This document shows, one piece after another, positions 34,075 to 42,518 of a DNA stretch of 64,000 nt. The stretch comes from Burkholderia sp. Bp9143 (GTDB lineage Bacteria > Pseudomonadota > Gammaproteobacteria > Burkholderiales > Burkholderiaceae), in assembly GCF_003853645.1 (NCBI RefSeq), contig NZ_QTPO01000008.1, positions 62,001 through 126,000 on the forward strand, read 5' to 3'. Position 1 is the first letter of the stretch. Every line of letters begins with the position of its first letter. Under the pieces are notes generated by a model. The model ran no database searches, had not been told where the DNA came from, and saw nothing but the letters and a program-made list of their open reading frames with translations. A program made the position numbers and the translations under genes.

Positions 34075-35833
34075 CCTTCGGGCGGCCGCGCTTCGACGCG
34101 CCGCTCGCGCCCATCGTGCGCGCCAGCAGTGGCCGCAGTTGCGCGAGCGTGCGCGTGTTGAGCACGTCCTGTCGCGTGAGCCACCCGCGCCGCGCCTGGC
34201 CGACACCGTATCCGAGGTGGTCCAGATCGTCCACGCACTGCGCGTCCGAGCCGATCGCCACCGCGACGCCGGCTTTCGCGGCCTCGCGGCACCAGACGTC
34301 CGGCAGATCGAGCCGCCTCGGGTCGCCGTCGAGTTCGACGAAGCAATGGCGCGCGGCGGCCGCAGCGAGCACGCGCGGCATGTCGAGTTCGCATGCGTCG
34401 CGTTCGCCGAGCAATCGGCCGGTCGGATGCGCGAGGATCGTGAAATACGGATGCGCCATCGCACGCAAGATCCGCACGGTTTGCGCGTCGTCCGACAGGT
34501 CGAAGCCTCCGCGCACCGCGCCGACGACGAGGTCGAGCCGGCCGAGCACGTCGTCGGGCACATCGAGGCTGCCGTCCTCGCGAATGCCGGCCTCCACACC
34601 CTTCAGCAGCACGAAGTCGTCGAACGACGCGTTGAGGCGATCGATCTCGTCGATCTGCCGTACCAGCCAGTCGCCATCGGTGCGGCCGCCGTCGGTATCC
34701 GGCGTGCGATCGGTGACGGCCAGATACGCGAGCCCGCGCGCACGCGCCGCGTCCGCCATCGCGCGCAGGCTGTCGCGTCCGGCCGACGCGTCGGTATGCA
34801 CATGCAGATCGCCATGAACGTGCTTGCGTTCGACCAGCGCCGGCAGCGCGCCGACGCGCGACGCGTCGATCTCGCCGCGGTCCTCGCGCAACTCGGGCGG
34901 CACCCAGTGCAGGCCGATCGCCTCGTAGACGGACGCCTCCGTCGCGCCCGCGATTCGCTCGTCGCCGCGGAATACGCCGTATTCGTTGATCTTCAGGCCG
35001 CCGGCCTGCGCGATCCGGCGCAACGCGATGTTGTGCGCCTTCGATCCCGTGAAATAGACGAGTGCCGCGCCGAACGAGTCGGCGTCGACGACGCGCAGGT
35101 CGACCTGCAGTCCGTTGCCGAGCACGACGCTCGAACGCGTCTTGCCGTTCGCGAGCACGCGCGCGACCTCGCCATAGCCGACAAACGCATCGGCCACTGC
35201 GGCCGGATCGCGCGCCGTCACGAGGATGTCGAGATCGCCGACCGTCTCGCGGCAGCGGCGAAAGCTGCCGGCCGGCACCGCTTCGCCGACGCCGACCACC
35301 TTGCGCAGACACTCGAGCAACGGCATCAGCGATTGTGCGGCATCGGGCAACAGGAAGCGCTGCGGCTCGCGCTTCAGGCGGTCGTCGATCGCGTCGAGCA
35401 GGTGCGCTTCGGTCTTCGCGCCGAAACCCGGCAACGCGCGTACGTGCCCGCTCTTCGCTTCGGCGCGCAACTGTTCGAGCGAGTCGACGTGCAATGCATC
35501 ATGCAGCGCCTTGACGCGTTTCGCGCCGAGCCCCGGCACGTCGAGCAGTTCGACGATCGCGTCCGGCAACGCATGGCGCAGCGTTTGCTGAAGTTCGCAG
35601 GTGCCGGTCGCGGCGATCTCGCGCAGCTTCGCCGCGAGATCGGCACCGATCGATGGAATCTGGCCGGGATCGCCGCCGTTCGCGATCATCGCCGGAATGT
35701 CGCGCCCGTAGTCGGCAATCGTGCGGGCCGCGTTGCGATAGGCACGCACCCTGAACGGGTTGGCGCCCTGGATCTCGAGCATGTCGGCAATTTCGGCGAA
35801 GACGGCCGCGCACTCGGCATTGTGGATCGGCAT
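34067..35833 (-). CDS. polX: DNA polymerase X family protein with PHP domain
   Basis: A 588-aa bacterial PolX. The N-terminal 8-kDa HhH region includes NPFRVRAYRNAARTI and two helix-hairpin-helix-like repeats (IPSIGADLAAKL, VPGLGAKRVKAL, LPGFGAKTEAHL). The palm domain has the metal-binding pair in GDLDILV and a third acidic residue in LQVDLRVVD. The C-terminal PHP domain opens HGDLHVHTDASAGRD, with further His/Asp ligands in AHPTGRLLGERD and AIGSDAQ. Such enzymes combine gap-filling and 3'-5' exonuclease activity in base-excision repair. Metal ligands look intact. The final residues ASKRGRPKGA are basic. Confidence 0.93.
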   Translation of the reverse strand: MPIHNAECAAVFAEIADMLEIQGANPFRVRAYRNAARTIADYGRDIPAMIANGGDPGQIPSIGADLAAKLREIAATGTCELQQTLRHALPDAIVELLDVPGLGAKRVKALHDALHVDSLEQLRAEAKSGHVRALPGFGAKTEAHLLDAIDDRLKREPQRFLLPDAAQSLMPLLECLRKVVGVGEAVPAGSFRRCRETVGDLDILVTARDPAAVADAFVGYGEVARVLANGKTRSSVVLGNGLQVDLRVVDADSFGAALVYFTGSKAHNIALRRIAQAGGLKINEYGVFRGDERIAGATEASVYEAIGLHWVPPELREDRGEIDASRVGALPALVERKHVHGDLHVHTDASAGRDSLRAMADAARARGLAYLAVTDRTPDTDGGRTDGDWLVRQIDEIDRLNASFDDFVLLKGVEAGIREDGSLDVPDDVLGRLDLVVGAVRGGFDLSDDAQTVRILRAMAHPYFTILAHPTGRLLGERDACELDMPRVLAAAAARHCFVELDGDPRRLDLPDVWCREAAKAGVAVAIGSDAQCVDDLDHLGYGVGQARRGWLTRQDVLNTRTLAQLRPLLARTMGASGASKRGRPKGA

Positions 35834-36000
35834 GATCGGCGTGGCTCCCTTCCACGTGGTTGGCGCCGTGCGCTGGCGCGCCGGCGTCTGCCCGCCCGGC
35901 GCCGCATGTCGACGGCGGCGGGCGCCCGTTGGTCATCCCGCGCCGATTGCCCGTGTCGTGCCGCGCGGGGCACGCTGCGTGCGCTGCCCCTGCACCGACG

Positions 36001-36393
36001 TCAGAGCGATGCGCGCGGTGTCGTCGCGTAGCGACGCTCGTACACCGACTGGCAATGCTTGCAGCGCTCGGCGGTCGGGCGTGCGAGCAGACGCTCGTAG
36101 CCGACCGGCGCATCGCAATCGATGCACTCGCCGTAGCTGCCGTCGCGCATGCGCTGCTGCGCGCGCCCGATCGCACGCAACTCGGCCAGCTTCATCCCGA
36201 TCAGCGCGTGATCCATGTCGACGAACAGATCGGCGTTCGCCTCGTCGCCCTCGTCCGGCGCCGCGCCGGCAAGCTCCGCATAGGACTCCGACGCGCGCTG
36301 ATCCTCGCTCGTCCGGATATCCGCCCGCAACGCCTGCTCGCTCTCGGTCAGCCGCCGCCGCAGCGTCTGCCGTTGCTCTTGATCGAGCGCCAT
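36001..36393 (-). CDS. DksA/TraR-family zinc-finger protein
   Basis: A 130-aa protein with a predicted coiled-coil N-terminal region (QRQTLRRRLTESEQALRADI), an acidic tip region (DEGDEANADLFVDMD) and a C4 zinc finger made of CIDC and CKHC (context GECIDCDAPVGYERLLARPT). These proteins bind the secondary channel of RNA polymerase and can act with ppGpp. It is smaller than DksA itself, so it is a DksA-like paralogue. AAAAGGAGGGA sits upstream of the ATG. It is a solo gene; target promoters unknown. Confidence 0.92.
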   Translation of the reverse strand: MALDQEQRQTLRRRLTESEQALRADIRTSEDQRASESYAELAGAAPDEGDEANADLFVDMDHALIGMKLAELRAIGRAQQRMRDGSYGECIDCDAPVGYERLLARPTAERCKHCQSVYERRYATTPRASL

Positions 36394-36734
36394 CGCCGTC
36401 CCTCCTTTTCCGGGTTCCGCGCAATGAGGCATGCGGCGCGGTTGTCGCGCCGGTGCACAACGGGCCGGAATGCCCGGCTCGCCGTGCCCGGATGCGCATC
36501 CGGCCGCACGAAGCGCCGGATGCATTCGACGCAGCATAAACCCAATGCAGACGCATGTGTTGACCGGCGTCAGCGCCAGCACCGTGCGTGCGAAAACCGG
36601 GGACCGATGCGAAGACCCCGCGCGCCCGCATTCGTCTGACGCAGCCGCCGTTGAGGTCGATCAATCCCCTGTAAAAAGTTGCGTCATAGATTGAAAGCAT
36701 GCGCGGAGAATCCGCTGCTTTCCGGGAGAACGTC
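36394..36734. other. 341-base divergent intergenic region
   Basis: It lies between the DksA-like gene and the small membrane-protein gene. Nothing beyond promoter DNA was seen. Confidence 0.4.
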
Positions 36735-36908
36735 ATGTTGTTCGGCGTCGTCATCTGGGTGGCCCTTGCGGCCCTGTTCCCGACGATGGTCGTGCCGACG
36801 ATCCAGCACGCCATCCAGCCGTCGAGCGCGCAAGCCGCGCCCGACGCCAGCCCCGCCGCCTCGCCGGCCGCGCTGCCGGCGGCCGCTCAGCCGCCGTCGG
36901 ACAGCTGA
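36735..36908 (+). CDS. small single-helix membrane protein
   Basis: A 57-aa protein: one hydrophobic helix (LFGVVIWVALAALFPTMVVP) and a C-terminal Ala/Pro/Ser-rich tail (PDASPAASPAALPAAAQPP), probably outside the membrane. GGGAGAA lies upstream of the ATG; an in-frame start at 36699 adds 12 residues. It reads toward the glycosyl-1-phosphate transferase gene and may be unrelated to it. No family recognised. Codon pattern fits a real gene, but it is short. Confidence 0.5.
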   Translation: MLFGVVIWVALAALFPTMVVPTIQHAIQPSSAQAAPDASPAASPAALPAAAQPPSDS

Positions 36909-36990
36909 AGCACGGTTTCGGGTTCGCTGTGGCGGGACGCGTCGTGTCGACGCCGAAAACAACGCCACCAATATTTCGCAATCCTCTTCA

Positions 36991-38418
36991 TCAGAACGCA
37001 TTGCGCCCGACGAAGCCGCGCACGACCGTCATCAGGATGATCTTCATGTCGAACCAGAAGCTCCAGTTCTGCATGTAGAACAGGTCGAACTTCACGCGCG
37101 CGGCCATCGCCTCGACCTTGCGGGTCTCGCCGCGATAGCCGTTCACCTGCGCCCATCCCGTGATCCCCGGCCGCACGCGATAGCGATACATGTAGCAGTC
37201 GATCAGTTGCCGGTAGAAGTCGTCGTGTTCGATCGCATGCGGACGCGGACCGACCACCGACATCTGGCCGAACAACACGTTGAAGAACTGCGGCAACTCG
37301 TCGAGCGACGTGCGCCGCAGGAACGCACCGACCGGCGTGATGCGCGCATCGTTGCGCGAGGCCTGTCGCACGACACCGGGTTGTGCGCGATGCACGCGCA
37401 TCGTCCTGAACTTGAGGATATGGAACTCGCGCCCGTCGGCACCCTTGCGGCGCTGCCTGAACAGGACGGGCCCCGGCGACGACAGCTTCACGGCGATCGC
37501 CAGCACCGTGAGCAGCGGCAGCAGCGGAATCAGCACGGCGAACGCGAACAGCCGGTCGAACGCGAACTTCGCCCACAGTTCCGGTGCGGAACGCGGCGTG
37601 GTCGCGAGGTTGATGGCCGGCATGCCGAGCACATCGGTCGCGGATCGCTCGACGACCGCCATCTGCCGCACGTCCGGCAACAGCCGCAACTCGACGAACT
37701 CGTCGCGCAGTTCGCGCACGATGCGCTGGATGCGCGACTCGTGCGACAGCGGCAGCGTGAGCCACACTTCGTCGATCTCGCCGCTGCGGATCATGCGCCG
37801 CAGCGCGACCCAGTCGTCGATCACGGGCACGCCGCCGATCCCGTCCGCCGCAACCGCGGCCGGTGCATCGTCGTCGAACACGCAGGCCGCCGCGAACGGT
37901 CCGGCCGGCTCGAGTTGCATGCGCTCGATCGCCACCCGTCCGTAAGGGGTCGCGCCGACGATCGCGACCCGCCGCTGCCGCGCGCGCGGATCGCCGCGCC
38001 TCATCGCCAGCGCGTACAGCGCCAGCCTGCCGAGCAGCAGTGCCGCGTCGCCGGACAGCACCGTCCGTGCGATCCAGCGCGTCGTGACCGTGCCGCCGCG
38101 GTTCATGATCCACATCGTGCCGGCCACCGTCAGCGCGCCCGAGCACACGACGGCAACCACCGTGCGCGTCAGCACGGCACCGCTGTCGTGCCGCGACGTC
38201 GCGCCGCGCGGCACGCGCACGCTGCGCGGCAACAGCGCGACGGTCAACACGCACAGCAATGCAATCGCGCCGCGTTGCGCGTCCGACAGATCGCGCCACG
38301 CGAGCCCCATCGCAGCCTGTGCGGCGAGCGCGCCTGCCAGCACGAGCGCAAGACCGACCGCGGCGATCGCGGCGCGCCGCATCGCATTCGTTCCACCCGC
38401 CATCGCATGCATCGTCAC
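36991..38418 (-). CDS. polyprenyl-phosphate sugar-1-phosphate transferase (initiating EPS enzyme, WcaJ-like)
   Basis: A 475-aa membrane enzyme that loads the first sugar phosphate on undecaprenyl phosphate. Hydrophobic helices at the N-terminus are followed by a CoA-binding-like Rossmann region (VAIVGATPYGRVAIERM), another membrane segment and the catalytic domain: KLSSPGPVLFRQRR, ILKFRTMR, RRTSLDELPQFFNVL, SVVGPRPHA and RPGITGWAQVNGYRGE. The start is taken as GTG at 38418, overlapping the CRP/FNR gene stop by 4 bases; ATG at 38412 is an alternative. Coupling to the regulator gene is unusual. Donor sugar, glucose or galactose, is not certain. Confidence 0.92.
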   Translation of the reverse strand: MTMHAMAGGTNAMRRAAIAAVGLALVLAGALAAQAAMGLAWRDLSDAQRGAIALLCVLTVALLPRSVRVPRGATSRHDSGAVLTRTVVAVVCSGALTVAGTMWIMNRGGTVTTRWIARTVLSGDAALLLGRLALYALAMRRGDPRARQRRVAIVGATPYGRVAIERMQLEPAGPFAAACVFDDDAPAAVAADGIGGVPVIDDWVALRRMIRSGEIDEVWLTLPLSHESRIQRIVRELRDEFVELRLLPDVRQMAVVERSATDVLGMPAINLATTPRSAPELWAKFAFDRLFAFAVLIPLLPLLTVLAIAVKLSSPGPVLFRQRRKGADGREFHILKFRTMRVHRAQPGVVRQASRNDARITPVGAFLRRTSLDELPQFFNVLFGQMSVVGPRPHAIEHDDFYRQLIDCYMYRYRVRPGITGWAQVNGYRGETRKVEAMAARVKFDLFYMQNWSFWFDMKIILMTVVRGFVGRNAF

Positions 38419-39197
38419 GCACCGCGCGCGGGGAATCCGCCGTGCATGTCCTGCATGCGCGGCCGCACCGGCAGCGATCGCGCGCCGGCCCGCGTGCCGA
38501 GCAGCCGGCGATAGTCGGCACGAATCAGCTCGTAGCACTCGCACGCCTGGCGCTCGAGACCGTCGCGATCGAGCACGGTGATGCGGCCGCGACGCTGACG
38601 GATCAGCCCGGCTTCCTGCAGGTTGCCGGCCGCTTCCGTCACGCCTTCGCGACGCACGCCGAGCATGTTCGCGATCGTCTGCTGCGTAACGGCCAGTTCG
38701 TCGCCGTCGATCCGGTCATGCGCGAGCAGCAGCCAGCGGCTCAACTGCTCGCTGACCGAGTGATGCCGGTTGCACAACGCGCTGCGCGAGATCTGCGCCA
38801 TCATCGCCTGGCAGTAGTTCAGCAGCAGCCGATACGTCGCCGGCGAACGTTCGAATTCGGAGCGCATCACGCAGGTCGGCACGCGGTAAGCCATCCCGCC
38901 GATACGGACTTCGACGCGGTTCGATACCGCGGTGCCGCCGACGAGCGTCGCCAGGCCGACCACGCCTTCCCGGCCAACCACCGAGACCTCGACCATCGCA
39001 CCGTCCTCCATCAGGTGCTGCACCGACATCATGGCGGTCGTCGGGAAATGCAGGTGACGCATCGGTTCCCCGACACGGTCGAGCATGCCGGCCTTGATCC
39101 TGACCAGTTCGAGGTGCGGTGCAATGGCACGGATGCTGTCCTCCGGGAGGGCATCAAGGATGGCATTCGCCGAATAGCTCGAGTGAAGATGAAGCAT
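38415..39197 (-). CDS. CRP/FNR-family regulator, BerA-like candidate
   Basis: A 260-aa regulator with an N-terminal cyclic-nucleotide-binding-type beta roll (LVRIKAGMLDRVGEPMRHLHFPTTAM) and a C-terminal HTH (LAVTQQTIANMLGVRREGVTEAA). No FNR-type Cys cluster is present, so oxygen sensing through Fe-S is unlikely. It is cotranscribed with the initiating glycosyl transferase. By recalled gene order around the B. cenocepacia Bep locus, it or its paralogue may be the c-di-GMP effector BerA (Bcam1349); only an alignment would tell. AAGGGA precedes the ATG. It is divergent from a paralogous gene of equal length across a large AT-rich gap. Confidence 0.88.
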   Translation of the reverse strand: MLHLHSSYSANAILDALPEDSIRAIAPHLELVRIKAGMLDRVGEPMRHLHFPTTAMMSVQHLMEDGAMVEVSVVGREGVVGLATLVGGTAVSNRVEVRIGGMAYRVPTCVMRSEFERSPATYRLLLNYCQAMMAQISRSALCNRHHSVSEQLSRWLLLAHDRIDGDELAVTQQTIANMLGVRREGVTEAAGNLQEAGLIRQRRGRITVLDRDGLERQACECYELIRADYRRLLGTRAGARSLPVRPRMQDMHGGFPARGA

Positions 39198-39761
39198 GTC
39201 TGTATCCCTTTTATCGTCCGCGCCGCGTGCAGCCGCGTCAGCGGAACTCGTTGTCGCGATGCGCGTCCGGACGGCGACGCGGGTTGCGGCCCACAACCCT
39301 CGATCCAATCGACCTTCGGCTTCGCGCCGCCGGATCGAATCGGCAGTCCCGTTTCGACACGCCCGTCCCAATAAGCGATTTACGTGCCAATACCCGCTCC
39401 ATCCTTAATATATAAATGACTGGCGATTTAGAACCCCCGAATAGCCGGCTTAAAAGTGCAAAAAACGTCTCATTTTCGGACACCTCCTGCCGCCGCGGAC
39501 ACGCCGCGGACACAACAGGCAATTCGACTGATCAATCGCAACCGCGCGCGCAATGACGCCAGCAGCAGCGCACGAGCGCTTGTCGTTCAAATACTTACGC
39601 CCCGTTTTCAATTGTTTCCGCGACGTCTCACACGACGCCCGCGCAGCACACCACGTCTGTAATGGTCGTTTGAAACTGTCTCAAATATGAATCGGCAAAT
39701 TAATTTCCGGATCTGTAAGGAATCGCACATATCAAACGCAACCCAATGATTCAATTGACAA

Positions 39762-39796
39762 AACATTATTTCAAATATCGATTGTCAAATAATGTT
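39762..39796. promoter_or_regulatory. 35-base dyad, AACATTATTT-N15-AAATAATGTT
   Basis: Perfect 10-bp arms flank a 15-base centre that itself contains ATCGAT. A further TTGACAA/TTGTCAA pair overlaps it at 39755 and 39782. It is a strong candidate site for one of the two flanking CRP/FNR paralogues or an H-NS-like silencer. Confidence 0.6.
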
Positions 39797-39981
39797 CAAT
39801 GCATTCGAGATGTTTTCCTCGTACGATCCACGTCGCCGCCCGATTGATTCTCGATCGACACCGAATTCGCGATTTATCCGACAATCCATTTCAGGCGATT
39901 AATTCATGAAAACATGATCTTCAAATCCATATAACGTTTTCATTTGCCATGAATCGTCAAACTTTGTGAAGTGACGTAATG

Positions 39982-40005
39982 CGTAATTTATCGAATTCAA
40001 TTACG
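39982..40005. promoter_or_regulatory. dyad CGTAATT-N10-AATTACG
   Basis: A 7-bp perfect inverted repeat about 120 bases ahead of the second CRP/FNR gene. Likely a protein-binding site in its promoter. Confidence 0.45.
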
Positions 40006-40122
40006 TGCTAGCCTTTTCCCGCCATCGGCATTTGATTTTCGACGAACACAAATCCGCACGTGCGTGCTAAATCCCCATGGATGGCGCCGCGCAATGTGCG
40101 ATCGCCCCTACGAGGATGCGCC

Positions 40123-40905
40123 GTGACCCACCAGGCCAATGACGCCGTCGCCCACGCGAGCGGCATGATCGAGCTATCCCACAGCTTCGACGCCAACCGG
40201 TTCCTCGCGGCCCTCGACCGCGACGAACGCGCCACGCTGATTGCCAACCTCCAACTCGTTCACCTGAAATCGGGCCAGGTGCTGTGCCAACCCGGCGAAA
40301 TGCTCGCCGCGGTTTACCTGCCCGTCACGACGGCGATTTCGCTGCAGTACGTGTCGTCCGGCGGCATGACGCTGGAAGTTGCCGAGATCGGCAGCGAGAG
40401 CGTCGTGTGCGACGACGTGATCGGCGGCAGCGGCCGGATGCCATGCCGTGCCGTCGCATGCCGCGACGGCTTCGTCTACCGGCTCGACCGGCGCATCTTC
40501 GCCGCCGCGTTCGATGCGTCGCCGGTGATTCGCCATCTGGTGTTCGTCTGCGTGCGGCTGCTGATGGCCCAGGTATCGCAGATCACGTTCTGCAGCCGCC
40601 ATCACGTGCTCAAACATCAGTTATGCAGATGGTTCCTGCTCGCGTACGACCGGTCGCGCAGCATCGAGATCCAGGTCACCCACAGCATGCTCGCGCAGAT
40701 GCTCGGCGTGCGACGCGAGACGGTCACGGACGCAGCCGGGGAGATCCAGAAGCTCGGCCTGATCCGCCAGTACCGGAGCTCGATCGAGCTTGCCGACCTT
40801 GCGGGCCTCGAGAAGCTGTCGTGCGGCTGCCGTGCGATCGTGCGCGACGAGATGAAGCGCATCCTGTCGGCCGACTCGAGCGTGACCGCCGCGGCACGCG
40901 CGTGA
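40123..40905 (+). CDS. second CRP/FNR-family regulator
   Basis: A 260-aa paralogue of the divergent regulator, with the same layout: beta roll (LVHLKSGQVLCQPGEMLAAVYLP), dimer helix, HTH (IQVTHSMLAQMLGVRRETVTDAAGEIQ) and the shared segment CSRHHVLKHQLCRWFLLAYD. The start is GTG at 40123 with GAGGA 6 bases upstream, which gives the same length as the paralogue; starts at 40060 and 40078 are possible. It directly precedes the carrier-protein operon by 168 bases in the same direction and may control it. The effector, cAMP or c-di-GMP, is unknown. Confidence 0.88.
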   Translation: MTHQANDAVAHASGMIELSHSFDANRFLAALDRDERATLIANLQLVHLKSGQVLCQPGEMLAAVYLPVTTAISLQYVSSGGMTLEVAEIGSESVVCDDVIGGSGRMPCRAVACRDGFVYRLDRRIFAAAFDASPVIRHLVFVCVRLLMAQVSQITFCSRHHVLKHQLCRWFLLAYDRSRSIEIQVTHSMLAQMLGVRRETVTDAAGEIQKLGLIRQYRSSIELADLAGLEKLSCGCRAIVRDEMKRILSADSSVTAAARA

Positions 40906-41073
40906 TGCGCACGGCATTTCGGCGCACGCGTGCGATCCGAGTCAGCCGATTGTAGGGTGGCGAACAGAACGCCGTGCGTGCGAATGGTCTACTGATGCCG
41001 GACTGCCGGGGGGATGTCAGCGCGCTGTGCGCGTCCGCCCGTGCGGACGACACCACACACGCCGGAGCAGCAC

Positions 41074-41325
41074 GTGAAAAACGACATCAGAACCATCCTC
41101 AAGCACGTCGCCCACCTCGAAGCCGCGATCGATTCGATCGGTGACGGGGACGACCTTTACGAAGCGGGCCTCTCCTCGCTCGACACGATCCAGCTGATGC
41201 TCGCGATCGAGAAGCAGTTCAACATCGAAATTCCCGACGAGATGCTGAACCGCAATCTGTTCCGCAGCATCGACGCACTCGCGGACACGATCGCGACCCT
41301 GCAACGCGCCGAGCATTCCGCATGA
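41074..41325 (+). CDS. acyl/aminoacyl carrier protein
   Basis: An 83-aa carrier protein of the ACP fold. The 4'-phosphopantetheine attachment serine is Ser35 in DLYEAGLSSLDTIQLM; the usual DSL is SSL here. The acidic helix II region and length fit a discrete carrier protein. It is the first gene of a five-gene run in which every junction overlaps by 4 bases. Its partner ligase two genes on belongs to the aaRS-like family that aminoacylates such carriers. Start GTG with GGAG upstream. It is not next to fab genes, so it is dedicated to this operon. Confidence 0.9.
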   Translation: MKNDIRTILKHVAHLEAAIDSIGDGDDLYEAGLSSLDTIQLMLAIEKQFNIEIPDEMLNRNLFRSIDALADTIATLQRAEHSA

Positions 41326-42518
41326 GCGCGCTGCTTCCCGAACTCGCGGCCGACGACGAATCACGCCGGCTCGACGAGGCCGCACACGCGGTCGCGCAAA
41401 TCGCCGCCCAGCACGCGGACGCGGTCGATCGCGATGCGCGCTGCCCCGTCGAAGCGATCGAGGCCATGCGCGCGCGCCGCCTGCTGAGCGCAATGGTCCC
41501 GACCCGGCTCGGCGGTGCCGGCGCGTCGCTGGCCGACATCGCCTCGGCATGCTCGATCCTCGGCCAAGCCTGCGCATCGTCGGCGATGGTGTTCGCGATG
41601 CACCAGATCCAGGTCGCCTGCATCGTCAACCACGCGGCCGACCAGGGCTGGCACAAGCTGTTCCTGCAGCAGCTCGTACGCCATCAGTGGCTGCTCGCGT
41701 CGGCGACGTCGGAGGACGGCGTCGGCGGCAACCTGCGCGCGAGCCAGTGCGCGCTCGAGACCAACGGCGGCGAATTCCGGCTGCACAAATCCGCGCCGAC
41801 GATCTCGTACGGCGACTACGCGGACGGCATCCTCGCGACCGCGCGGCGCGACGCCGACGCGCCCGCGTCCGAGCAGGTGCTCGTCACGGTGCTGCGCGAC
41901 GGCTATACGCTCACACGCCGCGGCGAATGGGACACGCTCGGCATGCGCGGCACGTGCAGCAACGGCTTCGTGCTCGACGCACAGGGCGCGACCGAGCAAT
42001 GCCTGCCCGTGCCGTTCGCGCAGATCGCCGAACAGACGATGGTGCCGGTTTCGCACATTTTGTGGGCGGCGGTGTGGATCGGCGTGGCCGGCGACGCGTT
42101 CCATCGCGCGCACCAGTTTTTCCGCTCGCAGGCGCGCCAGACCGACGGCGCGCCGTCGCCCGCGTCGCGGCGCATCGCCGAATCGCTTGCGCTGATGCAG
42201 GCGATGCAGGCCCGCGTCGACAACGTGCTGCGCCTCCATGCCAGCGCGTCGCCCCGCTCGTGGTCGGCCGGCATGGCCTGGGCCGCCGAGATCAACACGC
42301 TGAAGACCTATGTGTCGTCGACCGCGCTCGAAGTCGCACAGCAGGCGATGATGATCTGCGGGATGGCCGGCTACAAGCACGGCACGCCGTTCAGCATCGG
42401 CCGCCACCTTCGCGACCTCCACGCGGCGCCGCTGATGATCAGCAACGACCGCATTGCCGCCAATACCTCGAGCCTGCTGCTCGCACTGCGTCCCGCGACG
42501 CTGGAGAAACATTCGTGA
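41322..42518 (+). CDS. acyl-CoA dehydrogenase-family flavoprotein
   Basis: A 398-aa flavoprotein with the ACAD fold: N-terminal helical domain with LLSAMVPTRLGGAG, a middle beta domain with LHKSAPTISYGDYADGIL and RGEWDTLGMRGTCSNGF, and a C-terminal helical domain with AQQAMMICGMAGY. The substrate is probably carrier-bound rather than CoA-bound because of its operon. The catalytic base cannot be placed with certainty. It overlaps the carrier gene by 4 bases (ATGA) and the ligase by 4 (GTGA). Relatives near aaRS-like ligases are flavin oxidases or dehydrogenases of unknown substrate. Confidence 0.88.
   Translation: MSALLPELAADDESRRLDEAAHAVAQIAAQHADAVDRDARCPVEAIEAMRARRLLSAMVPTRLGGAGASLADIASACSILGQACASSAMVFAMHQIQVACIVNHAADQGWHKLFLQQLVRHQWLLASATSEDGVGGNLRASQCALETNGGEFRLHKSAPTISYGDYADGILATARRDADAPASEQVLVTVLRDGYTLTRRGEWDTLGMRGTCSNGFVLDAQGATEQCLPVPFAQIAEQTMVPVSHILWAAVWIGVAGDAFHRAHQFFRSQARQTDGAPSPASRRIAESLALMQAMQARVDNVLRLHASASPRSWSAGMAWAAEINTLKTYVSSTALEVAQQAMMICGMAGYKHGTPFSIGRHLRDLHAAPLMISNDRIAANTSSLLLALRPATLEKHS

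Larger units (their letters stand above)
39198..40122. other. 925-base AT-rich regulatory gap between divergent CRP/FNR genes
   Basis: This is the most AT-rich stretch of the window, about 39,400-40,020. It contains a 35-base dyad with 10-bp perfect arms and a 7-bp dyad listed separately, plus several smaller inverted repeats such as TCATG-AAAA-CATGA near 39905. No convincing gene: the open frames here lack family features. A regulatory hub or silencer-bound region is likely. Confidence 0.65.
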
